This document shows, piece by piece, positions 1 through 8,856 of a stretch of DNA of 30,429 nucleotides (position 1 is the first letter of the stretch; each line of letters starts with the position of its first letter). Source of the DNA: Gryganskiella cystojenkinii (lineage: Eukaryota > Mortierellomycota > Mortierellomycetes > Mortierellales > Mortierellaceae). The stretch spans positions 1-30,429 of the forward strand of contig JAAAIG010000121.1 in the NCBI GenBank assembly GCA_015852425.1, read 5' to 3'. Made by a program: the position numbers and the translations under genes. The notes beneath the pieces are model-generated. The model did no database searches. It had not been told where the DNA came from and worked only from the letters and a program-made list of their open reading frames with translations.

Positions 1-310
1 ATCGTCCTCATCACAATCGATCTCCTCCTCCAGAATCTCATCGTCGTCAAGCACACTTTCGTCCTTTTCATCCTCGAGGATATCCTCGAATGGAGTTGCA
101 GTATCAGAGTCGAGCGGATGACGATCTTGCTCGGGTCTCGGGTTAAGGAGGAGTTTCTCATTGGCGTCAAAAAGATCCAGCACAGTACCAACACGCTCGA
201 TCCGTGGTTTCTTCCCTCCAACTGACACTTCGACTGCAGGGTTCTCCAGGATGAGGATTGTATCGGACCATGTTCGACCACATGTCTCGAGAGCCTGATC
301 CAGGACCCAT
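1..310 (-). pseudogene. Acidic open frame running off the left edge, unrecognised
   Basis: Read on the minus strand from about 310 down to 1, one frame stays open and looks protein-like. It starts with LDQALETCGRTWSDTILIL, passes through a GGKKPRIERVGTVLDLFD stretch and ends in an acidic run rich in D and E. An in-frame TGA lies just upstream, near 313-315, and no ATG occurs within the open part, so it is either an internal exon (a possible AG acceptor is near 305) or part of a decayed gene. It could be the C-terminal part of the minus-strand nuclease remnant at 965-1725, with the transposase lying in between. I do not recognise a domain. The acidic part is antisense to a Ser-rich frame, so coding is uncertain. 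Confidence 0.3.
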
Positions 311-349
311 CACAGATTCGAGCTCAAGCCCATCACAGGAATCGACCAC

Positions 350-952
350 ATGAAGGACACAGTACTAGCACGCTTTGGTGCCATCGCCGTGTTATTCTTT
401 CTGACTGTTCTGTGGAGCAGGGTCCACTTCCAAGGTCCATACGAGGCACTGGAGAAAGGCATTGCGTTCCTCCACTACTTTGTGGACGGAGAATCCATGG
501 AGTCCTCGTGTGTGTTCCTGCCGCGGTCCTCTTTCTACGATATATTCCGTACATTCTTCAAGGAGGAGAGATTGAAGAGGTTCTTTGGCAAGGATATATT
601 ACGGTGCCTCTCCTGTATGTTCTCCACCCCTGAGATAGGGATGAGATCTGCCCACTGGAAAACCTCCGAGATGTTTAAGCATGTTACCCTGCAGCTGGAT
701 GGCTATGATACAAGAGCCACCTATGGAGAATCCAAGCCGAAGATGTACTCGTACAAGCTCATGAAGTCAGGTCTCCGCACGCAGGTATGCATGGACGTCA
801 ACGGCATGGTGCTATTTGTGTCCAAGTCTGCTTCCTGTCGTGATTGCAACGATGGTACCATGTTGAAGGATATGGGGATTGGGAAGATCCATGAAGCAGA
901 CTGACTGCGTAGCCCTAGATGGAGGAGATAATGAAAAGAGGCATTAGTTGAT
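350..952 (+). pseudogene. Broken DDE-type transposase (DDE_Tnp_4/Harbinger-like)
   Basis: An ATG at 350 opens 184 codons to a TGA at 902-904. The protein has the layout of a DDE_Tnp_4-like transposase core. After FKHVTLQLDGYDTR (D117, D120) comes YSYKLMKSGLRTQVCMDVNG (D149), then VSKSASCRDCNDGTML, equivalent to the 'D..G.i..vs...pGs.hD..l' block around the second acid. The third acidic block (CVALDGGDN) exists only in another frame, just after an ACTGACTG duplication at the stop, so the gene looks frameshifted. Downstream frames close within about 50 bp. A DDE transposase would cut and rejoin transposon ends; this copy cannot encode a full enzyme. The N-terminal DNA-binding part is also absent or unrecognised. 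Family assignment rests on motif layout only. Confidence 0.65.
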
Positions 953-964
953 TGATCCTACCGT

Positions 965-1725
965 TATCCCTATTTACCCTGTGCATTGATAATTACCTTC
1001 GTCTCCAATAGTCTTGATGATCTAGAAGTTGCTCGCAGGTCCAAGGGAATTGATATACTTCCCATAGTCGTTGTTGGAGACGACTGCAGGAGCTGTCAGC
1101 TGAATCCTGGACAAACCGAGAATCTGACAGATATCCGAGATGTTGTACACGAGGATTAGATTTTGGCGGCCGCCACAAGATCGAAACCGTGGAGTAGGCC
1201 AAACATGTCGCTGTTCGCAGATGCAATGATATAACCTGACTAGCAATCCTGAGCTGTAGGGGTGTCGGCCTCGGCCTCATAAGACCGTACCTTCCAGGAT
1301 CTTTGAATCATGTGTTCCTTGAAAGAATTTGGCTAACGACCAGTACAAAGTTGCCGCCAAACACTGCCTCACATCCGTGAAATGTCGTTTCTTGACTTTG
1401 AGATTGTTGTCGATACTGTCCTGGAGAAAGATCCAAGCTCTTTTCGCAGTGGACGGAGCCCTTCCCCAGAATATCTTTTCGAGCTTGATGCTGCCGTTGA
1501 GTCGCCTTCTAATCAGTGGTTCCTCCTCCTCCTCTCCATCTTCACCACTCGAAGGGACGTATGCAGCATCGCCATCGTCGTCCTGTTGTTGTTCCAGTGC
1601 ATCATCGGACTCTCCCTATTCTTAATCGGCCTCGCTACCAGCCGGGGAACCGGACCTGCATCGGGACGTGGATCTCAACTGATCATTGCTGGCAACAGGA
1701 GAGGATGATGTTGTGGTGTTCATGG
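965..1725 (-). pseudogene. Decayed XPG/FEN1-like (PIN-fold) nuclease remnant
   Basis: The minus strand holds coding-like pieces in more than one frame. From a possible ATG near 1722 come Ser-rich and acidic sequence and then IRRRLNGSIKLEKIFWGRAP and KRHFTDVRQCLAATLYWSLA, ending near 1272 at a possible GTACGG donor. Below that, ASANSDMF, STVSILWRPP and NLILVYNISDICQILGLSR followed by VVSNNDYGKYINSLGPASNF lie in three different frames. SANSDMF and VSNNDY recall the acidic motifs of XPG/FEN1-type PIN nucleases, and the segment after them recalls their helix-two-turn-helix region. In-frame TAA and TAG break the acidic part (near 1629-1637), and a TAG follows GPASNF at 1021-1023, after which IIKTIGDEG continues in frame. 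Frameshifts plus stops mean it is not functional as it stands. Its 3' end faces the transposase 3' end. Family call is moderate. Confidence 0.5.
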
Positions 1726-1914
1726 ATGCGCAGACTTCTTGACCGAGACCCTGCGGACCCCTCCTCACCCCCGTCACCAATCACGACTGTGGCGAGGCAT
1801 GATTGACCTCCAAGACTGGGACAAAGGTGAGAGAGGAAGCGTGCTGTGAGGAAAGGGTGTTCAAGGCTGTGGACAGCGATCGAGGTGTTCTGTGGGATAT
1901 ATTCATGTTATTGG

Positions 1915-2095
1915 GTGAAGAAAAAGGTGGTTTGTATAAAAGAGAGCGAGGCAGTTATGTGAACGTGAAGAGGTTAAAGAAGAAGAGAAGTACTTAAAGA
2001 AGAAACGTAGTAGTTGAAGAAGAAAAAAAGTACTTAGAGAAGAGCGATAGTTGAAGAGGCACGGTAGTTAGAAAAGAATCAAAGTACTTGAGCGA
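1915..2095. repeat. Degenerate purine-rich tandem repeat
   Basis: GAAGAAG-rich DNA in which AGTACTT recurs at 1989, 2029 and 2083 and TAGTTGAAGA recurs about 38-40 bp apart (near 2010 and 2048). This suggests a decayed minisatellite with a unit near 40 bp. An open frame through its left part (to 1997) is compositional and not taken as a gene. Confidence 0.45.
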
Positions 2096-2170
2096 AGCAG
2101 TGTCATGCTTTAGGGTCTGGGACAAAATGAAAAAAGTGTTTCTGAACAGTCCTCATGCGTATATCCAGCA

Positions 2171-2444
2171 GAGAAGCCACATGGCCCAACTAAGGATTCC
2201 ATGAAGAGCTTCAATGAGGACCACCACTTTCGTAGTACACTCCCGCTCGGCAAACCACAAGTCAAAAGAGACTCGTTAAATCTGCTTACAGCTAAAGAGG
2301 CAGACCACTAAATGAAAGGGTGTTTCCGCATTGGAATAGAGGATAATAAACAAGGAATTCCTTAAACGTACCTGAGGTGGAATGTGAGGATATGTGGATG
2401 TCGAAATGGTGGCCCTGGCGAAAACAAAGTGAGTGATGAAGGCA
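2171..2444 (+). repeat. Direct repeat copy A (~275 bp)
   Basis: This copy matches 3654-3930 in the same orientation. From 2204 to 2444 the two align base for base with only around fifteen differences by eye, mostly transitions, plus 1-base indels. The first ~33 bp are looser but share GAGAAGCCAC. The repeats could be LTR-like ends of a small element, dispersed copies of one repeat, or a segmental duplication. Confidence 0.85.
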
Positions 2445-3653
2445 TATCTACGAATAAAATACCCTAAGATAGAGCAACGAAAGAACTTATAATAAGTCAG
2501 AAGAGTCCTTGATCTCGTTTTGTTTCTTGATCAAGGAGCGTCGTGCGTCCATAAGAAGCAAGGAAACATTGATTTTGTGGAATTTGAGAAGATTATTCGT
2601 AGATAATCGCGACGAAGTGGTGCCCGGGCCGATCAAGTGATCGATCAGCTGGAAATCGATGGAATTCATAGATGACCGGGTTGAAGACTGTCCAGAGGGC
2701 ATGTAGTCACTGCCAGTTTCCGATAAAATTCAGCTTCCAAGATCGAAAGTCTTGGATGAACCGGCGTCCGACCTGGAGTGCCCACACCAACGCCATCGAT
2801 CTCAGTGGTGACAGCTGATATTTTCGAAGGAATTGAAGAAGTGTTCGTGGCCGGCTTCTTGCTGTTCACTTCTCCACCTACGTGTTCGATGGTCTCTACA
2901 AGAGTCATACAAACAAACACAAAAATAGTTAGTCCACGTTCCAGAGCTGGGATGCTAATCCAGGGCGGGGTTAGGATCTTTAGCAAGATCCAGTAAGCAG
3001 AGTACTACTGCGGTTGACAGAAACAAGAGGAAGATGAAAAAGAACGAATGGAAACCATTCGAGGTACAGCATTTCAGCAGTTGCTGCAATAAGCACGAAC
3101 CTGTCGCGGCCAACGTTGTTGAAGACAATGCCGCGCCATTATGTTTTCTTCTTTTGGCTGTAAGAACAACAAGGAGCACATGTTAATAACATGCATATTA
3201 GCAGAAGAAAACGTCAATGACTTCAAATTACCCATATCCTATTACCATATGCCACCTCTGCCTCATCAACTGCCACGTCCTGCGCCGATCGTGCAAGTTT
3301 CCGAGCAGTCAATTTTGTGTTGAGATGAAGTTCACGCTTGTTCCAGAACTGTTCCTTGTTGTGCTTCTTGAAATAATTGTATGACTGTTGGAGTTTCTTT
3401 CGACGTTTTTGATCAATTTGTGAATAGAGTATGAGTTTTTGGAATTGCTGGGATGCTGATTTTCAGTTCGTAAGCTTAAAATGAACAACAAATTTTGAGA
3501 AGAAAACATGTTCCCTGCCATTCCGTTCGAGTGCCCAATCCTAAAACTTTGACATTTGGAGGAAACGTTGGTCTAAGTTGAAGCAAAAGAGTTGTTAAAA
3601 CCGGGTTCTGGAGAAAAACATGCTCGAAAATTATATTTGAAAGCATCACAAAG

Positions 3654-3930
3654 AGAAGCCACTGGCGCCAATGAGAGCACATGCTAAGAAGAGCTTCAAT
3701 GAGGACCACCACTCTCGTAGTACACCCCCGCTCGGCAAACCACAAGTCCAAAGGAACTCGTTAAATCTGCTTTACAGCTAAAGAGGCAGACCGCTAAATG
3801 AGAGGGTGTTTCTGCATTGGAATAGAGGATAATAAACAAGGAATTCCTTAAACGTACCTGAGGTGGAATGTGAGGATATGCCGATGTCGAAATGGTGGCG
3901 CTGGCGAAAATAAAGTGAATGATGAAGGCA
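3654..3930 (+). repeat. Direct repeat copy B (~275 bp)
   Basis: This is the partner of 2171-2444, same orientation, about 1.2 kb further right. Both copies end in GATGAAGGCA; after that the sequences differ. Near the end of this copy and again just after it the word AGGTGGAATG occurs, so the right border may have been reshaped. I see no clear terminal TG..CA pair or target-site duplication. Confidence 0.85.
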
Positions 3931-4466
3931 AGGTGGAATGCTGTCAAAAGATTGGGAGTGAAGGGCAAGGCAAAGGTTAATTTGTTAAAGAATAGGAGTG
4001 AAGGGCAAGCAGGCGCAAGAAACAAAGGTGGGTGACGACCGTCAAGCTGGGCGCAGCGCTCTCTTCGGTGACGTGAGGTCGCAGCGCATGCTACGGTACT
4101 CTGCGGAACAAGGAAATTAAGCTAATTTTCGTAAAAAAAAATCCGACACATTCCCTTTTCCCGACTCTTTCTATTAGCCGTCTTTTGAGCGATCGTTTGA
4201 CATCTGCGCCAGGATCGATGAGGATGGAGATATCATCCGCCAAACCAGGCAACCATCTCTCTTCCTGTTATCAAGGATCAGCCCCTGTGAGCTGGTATTG
4301 AACGTGTTTGTTAGAAAACTTAATGGCAAAAAAAAAACTATGTGCAAAAAGATCTGAGCTAGAATCTAATATTGGTGGCAACAGGGGGGAGACAAATGAC
4401 ACGCTTAAGACGATGAAAGCAGCAAAAGAAAGCAAAAAGTGAGAGAGAAACAGGCATTGCGTGTTC

Positions 4467-4472
4467 TTTATT
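4467..4472 (-). promoter_or_regulatory. AATAAA overlapping the TFA2 stop codon
   Basis: On the minus strand the TAA stop (4470-4468) of TFIIE beta lies inside a canonical AATAAA hexamer. If this hexamer directs poly(A) addition, the 3' UTR would be very short. Whether it is used cannot be seen here. Confidence 0.4.
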
Positions 4473-5761
4473 TCTGAAGTACAAAGTCCTTGGTCAAATC
4501 CAATCCCTTCATGTGTGTGTTCGTGATCTTCATCTTTCGGTTCCGCCGAACGGGCTTACGCTTGGGCACATCACCAGGCCCTTTCTTGTCGTATACCTGC
4601 ATCTGCGTTAGCCCGGCTTTTGACAACTCCTTTTGCAGATCCATCTCATCCGGGATTCTCAAGCGATGCCAGATGTCGCGGAATTCTAAAAGAGAAATGA
4701 GAAAAGAAACGAGTGGAAATGTCAGCAAATCAGATCCTAGCTTCAAAAAAACGACATCAAGGCTATCGCGCGACTGCGTAATGACCGCTCAAGTTCTTCC
4801 TTAAATCTTACCCGAGTCCATCGCCGTGTTGTATCGCTGATCGTTCCAGAAGAGCACTCGAGGTTTTCCGTCCTTATTCCGTACGACAAGAATCCGGCCT
4901 TCATTCGCGAGTTCCTCGACTGCCTGATCCAGCTTCGAGTATGAATCCTTGAGCTCCTTATAATCCATACCACCCTCGTTCTTCTTCTTTTCTAGCATCG
5001 CGAACAGATCCTCCTTGCTCTTGATCTGATATGTGGGCTGTTAGGAACGAATAACAAAGAAAAAAAATAGTCTTCAGTTAATATCCCAAGATCAATATGC
5101 CTATCCTCAAGATGCCTGGAAATGCGGGCACGAAAAGATACCTTGTAGACGAAGGTTCCGTCTCGGGCATTGTATTCGACCTTGTCATTCTTCTTCAGAT
5201 GATCGTACAGCTCTGGCGCGCTGTCAAAGTCCACCTTTCCCTTACGCTTCAAATCCTCAACCGTTTGTGGTTCATCAACAGTCTATATAAATTATATTTT
5301 GGGTGTGTGACAAAAAGTAAGTGGATTAGAAAACAAAAACAAAAAAACAATCGTATTCCTGTTAAAGAACACTCCGGAGGGCTTTTTTTACTTTGAGATA
5401 GGAAATGGCGTTGTAAAGCAAACTCATCGTGTGTCGTCCAACACCTGTGTCCTTGGGTTGCGAATAGACTATATAGGCAAGATCATAAGCAGCAGGTGTC
5501 AGTACTAGCCTCTCGTCGAGTCAGGTTCTGCCATTGAAATAGAAATAATAGAGGCAACTAGTTAGGGGAATTACCCTCTGTCTTCTTCTTCTTGCTTGAC
5601 GAGAAGACCTGAAGCCCATTGTTATTTGGATTGGCATCAGCTCCTTGATAGATGTGAGTCTCTTCCTGGGCCATAGGCGTAACAACCGCGCGCTTAATGA
5701 CTGGCTGGTTGGCCAGGCGCTTCTTGAACTCGCTCGTCGTGTTCTTGAAGTGGTCAGCCAT
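4468..5761 (-). CDS. TFA2: Transcription initiation factor IIE subunit beta
   Basis: TFIIE beta pairs with TFIIE alpha in the RNA polymerase II pre-initiation complex and helps recruit TFIIH and open the promoter. Exons on the minus strand: 5761-5575, 5468-5392, 5282-5142, 5037-4812 and 4685-4468. Phases join cleanly and give about 282 residues, near the human length of 291. After a Ser/Lys-rich N-terminus, RHTMSLLYNAISYLK starts the first winged-helix domain; FDSAPELYDHLKKNDKVEYN and GTFVYKPTYQIKSKEDL follow. The second winged helix includes YSKLDQAVEELANEGRI and VLFWNDQRYNTAMDSG. The end is the basic KRKPVRRNRKMKITNTHMKG tail typical of the family (human KKRRFKTHNEHL). The ATG at 5761 is the only suitable start. 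Introns are 103-126 bp, each with GT and AG ends. Confidence 0.95.
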
Positions 5762-6065
5762 GGCGTCGGTTGTAATGCACTGTAATGAGGAATGAGGATA
5801 TCAGAGTACGTCTGCAGAAGCAGTTCCAGTTATGATTGTGTTTTGTTTGAATAAACAATGTTCTTTATCCCTGGTCCCTTCAAATGTCTGTCGTTGGCGA
5901 ACAAGAGCAAGGCAACGGACTGATTACAGAAGAGAGAATGAAAGAATTTCAATTTAGAATGAAATGGAAGGGCCCATCGTAAATAAAGGCTTTGCACTTA
6001 TTAAGGGGCGCAAATCCCAATGGGAAAGTGGAACTTTTTTTTTATGTCTATTGTGTGTGTCTATG
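5762..6065. other. Spacer between TFA2 and membrane-protein gene
   Basis: This 304-bp spacer separates two minus-strand genes. It must hold the TFA2 promoter and the 3' end of the gene at 6066-6674. I see no conserved motif; the run of T at about 6036-6044 and TGTGTGTG near 6050 are simple sequence. Confidence 0.5.
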
Positions 6066-6674
6066 CTATGATCGCTCCTTGTTCTTCCACGAGATCTCTT
6101 TGCCACCGTTCTCTCCTATTGCCGGTTCATTAGAGGCGTTCTTCTCGGAATGGGTATGTTGATGTTTCTCTTGTTCCTCTCTGGCTGTCCGACCCGTCAA
6201 TTCTTGCCAGCCCTCGTTGACTTTGGTTCTCTTCCGTCGCCTCCGCCGTTTCTTGACCACTGTCTCTGGGTTATTGGGATCTTGCGGATCAGATGTTATT
6301 GACGGCGCTGTTGATAGTGAAGACGACGGTGATGCGTCCTCCGTCAATGCGTCCTTCTTGGACCGATCCGTCAGGAGTGAGATAAGCGGTCCCTGAGACG
6401 ATATTGGCGCCGAGTGAGAAGATAGTGACGACCTTGATGACTCCTCATCCTGACTTTTTCCGTCCGCTTGCTTGGATGTTGTTCGTGGACTCGGTACGAC
6501 ATGGAAATCCTTGCCCTGACGACGTTGCTGATCCAATGCCTGAGCTCGCTTTTCATCGACCACTTGCCAAGGAACAAAAGCAGGTGCGGCCACGGTGAAG
6601 ACGGCTCCCACTGCGACAGTGAAGAAGAGTGATAGCGTGATGCGCTGCCGTTGCAAGAGTGTGAGTTGCCGCAT
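6066..6674 (-). CDS. Small membrane-anchored protein, unrecognised
   Basis: An intronless frame of 202 residues starts at an ATG at 6674. The N-terminus (MRQLTLLQRQR) is basic with no acidic residue and is followed by one hydrophobic segment, residues ~12-33, ending in APAFVPW. This fits a signal anchor or a mitochondrial inner-membrane anchor. The rest is hydrophilic: a Ser-rich and charged linker, a KKRRRRRKR cluster near residues 140-150, then a Glu/His-rich C-terminus. I do not recognise a family. It is divergent from SGT1, with start codons about 400 bp apart. That it is a real gene is supported by length, clear ATG, and the sharp anchor-like N-terminus; its function is unknown. Confidence 0.6.
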   Translation of the reverse strand: MRQLTLLQRQRITLSLFFTVAVGAVFTVAAPAFVPWQVVDEKRAQALDQQRRQGKDFHVVPSPRTTSKQADGKSQDEESSRSSLSSHSAPISSQGPLISLLTDRSKKDALTEDASPSSSLSTAPSITSDPQDPNNPETVVKKRRRRRKRTKVNEGWQELTGRTAREEQEKHQHTHSEKNASNEPAIGENGGKEISWKNKERS

Positions 6675-7075
6675 CGATGGCGGGTTGATGTATTTCCTAC
6701 TCTTGCTTCAGCTCTTGAAACAAAAAACTCGGAATCCCGAGATGCCGGTGATATACGAACAGTAAGGTCTTCCGGCTGTTGCTTTGGGTAATCCAGCAGT
6801 TTCTCTCCTGTGCTTTCTCCGGGCTCTTGGTCGTCGATGCAGCGTGGATGCTGAGGTGGTTCCGTTCGTGAAGTGATTGTAGCGATGCAAGGAAAGAAGC
6901 ATGTTGGTGCATTCTGATCAGCTTGCTTTCTCACTTCTTTACTACGTCACCGAATTTTAAAAAAAAAGAGAACAAGAGAAAAAAGGCGCCCGTCTTTCGC
7001 CCACTCTCCTTATTTTTTTTTCTTTCTCCACGCTTTCATCGCTTTCATCCACAACACGTTACCAATTACCACAAT
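6675..7075. promoter_or_regulatory. Divergent promoter region upstream of SGT1
   Basis: About 400 bp separate the start codons of the small membrane-protein gene (minus) and SGT1 (plus), so both promoters must lie here unless an upstream exon was missed. The right half has an A-run (6958-6968) and a pyrimidine-rich leader (TTTTTTTTTCTTTCTCC, ~7012-7029) just before the SGT1 start, as in other genes of the window. No clear TATA box is seen. Confidence 0.5.
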
Positions 7076-8856
7076 ATGTCTTCTGTCCAGGACTTGTTCG
7101 CCCAGGGAAGCCACGCATTCGCTGACGAGGACTACGACGAAGCTCTCAAACTGTACACAAAAGCCATCGAGATTAACGCGTCCCATGTCGAGATCTTTTT
7201 GAAGAGGTAAAAAGTCGAAACTCTGCCACAAGACAAGGAACAGTGCAGAATCAAACGGGAAATTCTCCTCTCGAGGCACATTCCAAACCCCAACTCTCTT
7301 CCAACAATGACACTTGAACGGCATGTGCATTTGTCGTCCATGCGCAAGGGAACCAAGAATGAGGTGCACATTCTTACCCATTTCTGTACTCTTTGTTTTT
7401 TGAAACATTCATTTTCCAAAATAACTTAGGTCTGCAACCTACCAGAAACTTGGCAAGGACCAGGAGGCTTACGAGGATGCGGTCAAGGCTTTGGCTCTGA
7501 TCAAAGAAAAGCCTGTGGATGTCTCTGTCGAAGCCAAGGCTCAGCTCCGCAAAGGGTATGTACAAGTCAAACATGATTTTCCGCAATCTGATCCACAAAA
7601 TAACGCTTTATCTCCTAACCTCTAATGGATATTCGTACATTGCTATTATTTTTGCTTTTGCTTTTGAAAATATAGTGTTGCTGCATTCCACATTCAGGAC
7701 TATCAGACTGCCAAGGTTGCTCTGGAGGCTTGCCGTGTCCTTAGCCCTGATCAGCGCACTTTGGCGAGCTGGATTCGCAAGAACGACCAGGAGCTCACCA
7801 AATTGCCAAAGACTGCTACTCCTACCCCTGCAGCTGCCCCCGCCCCTGTTGCTGCGCCCGTAGCTATCCCTACTGTCACTCCTGCCCCTGTAACCCCTGC
7901 TGTCCATCGTGTTAGGTATTTATTGGCAAGAGTTTTCCCTGCTAAACAATCAAATGAACACAATGTAGTAGAAGTGATTAATTTATTTTTTTCTTCTTAT
8001 AGACACGAATGGTACCAGAATGACAGCCATGTCACCATCAGCGTGTTCATTAAGAACGTCAAGAAGGAGTCGGTCGACATCAACATCACCGAGAACGCCG
8101 TAAGGATAGGAAACATGGACACCAGGCATTGGAGCAGCGTCATTAGAATCTTGGACAGAGTTCTAACCTCTAATATATATTGTCCCTCGACTAGCTTTCC
8201 GTTTCTGTCAAGATGCCGACTGGATCGGATTACTCTTTGGAGCTGGACCCCCTGAGCCATCCTGTTATTCCTTCGGAGAGCAAGTATGAGATCTTGTCGA
8301 CCAAGATCGAGATTCAGCTCAAGAAGGAACGCTTTGCCATCAAGTGGGGCGCTCTTGAGGGTGACGACGTCAATGCTGGATCCATGGCCACTGTCACTGG
8401 TAAACACCATGACTCTAAATTCCGGGATGTGCTGAGCCGTTTCATTTGTGTTATCCTTCAAACTAATTGTCGGGTTATATTCTTATTTTGCTTACGCTAG
8501 CCTCTGCCACTCCTGCTTACCCCTCCTCGTCTCGCAAAGCCAAGAACTGGGATGCTCTGGAGAAGGAGGCCGCCAAGGACGAGGATAAGGCTGATGGCGA
8601 TAAGGCTCTGAACCAGCTTTTCGCCAAGATTTACAAGGATTCAGACGATAACACTAAGCGTGCCATGATGAAGAGTTTCACGGAGAGCAACGGTACTTGC
8701 TTGTCGACCAACTGGGACGAAGTTGGAAAAGCCCCTGTTGAGACGCGACCCCCTGAGGGCATGGTTGCCAAGAAGGTAGGCTGTTGTTAACAGTGTTTTA
8801 TGTCTTTTGTCTTGATATGAAGAATTGCATGCTTGATCTTTCAACAGGTCTTCTAA
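7076..8856 (+). CDS. SGT1: SGT1 co-chaperone (TPR-CS-SGS)
   Basis: SGT1 is an Hsp90 co-chaperone that works with Skp1-containing SCF ligases and in kinetochore assembly; plants use it in NLR immunity. Exons: 7076-7206, 7430-7555, 7676-7915, 8003-8099, 8195-8399, 8501-8775 and 8848-8856, about 360 residues. Residues ~1-115 are TPRs (FADEDYDEALKLYTKAIEIN, then YQKLGKDQEAYEDAVKAL). A Pro/Ala/Val-rich linker follows. The CS domain runs from ~R166 (RHEWYQNDSHVTISVFIKNV) to FAIKWGALEG. The SGS domain begins at KAKNWDALEKEA and includes FAKIYKDSDDNTKRAMMKSF and STNWDEVGKAPVETRPPEGM. The last coding exon is only VF-stop; if that 72-bp intron is kept, the protein ends in VGCC instead. An AATAAA at 9031-9036 may be its poly(A) signal. 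Confidence 0.96.

Larger units (their letters stand above)
1998..4467. other. Gene-free stretch of 2.5 kb with direct repeats
   Basis: No gene I can support lies between the nuclease remnant and TFIIE beta. The stretch contains the end of the purine-rich repeat, two ~275-bp direct repeats and 1.2 kb between them. Within the interval the minus strand has short open pieces that read somewhat like protein (for instance IDFQLIDHLIGPGT at about 2600-2670, and EFYRKLAVTTCPLDS near 2690-2740), but they sit in different frames and are interrupted. They may be a decayed gene. A short unit AGGAGTGAAGGGCAAG-like occurs twice near 3955 and 3993. Confidence 0.6.

Noticed and set aside
1382..1708. 108-codon plus-strand frame with a hydrophobic stretch
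   Set aside because: It is antisense to the more protein-like acidic and basic reading of the minus-strand nuclease remnant.
2487..3179. Several minus-strand open pieces between the direct repeats
   Set aside because: They read partly like protein but lie in different frames with stops between, and no family was recognised; kept only as a remark in the intergenic entry.
3696..4025. 109-codon minus-strand frame over direct repeat copy B
   Set aside because: The equivalent frame in copy A is shifted and interrupted, so the repeat is not conserved as protein.
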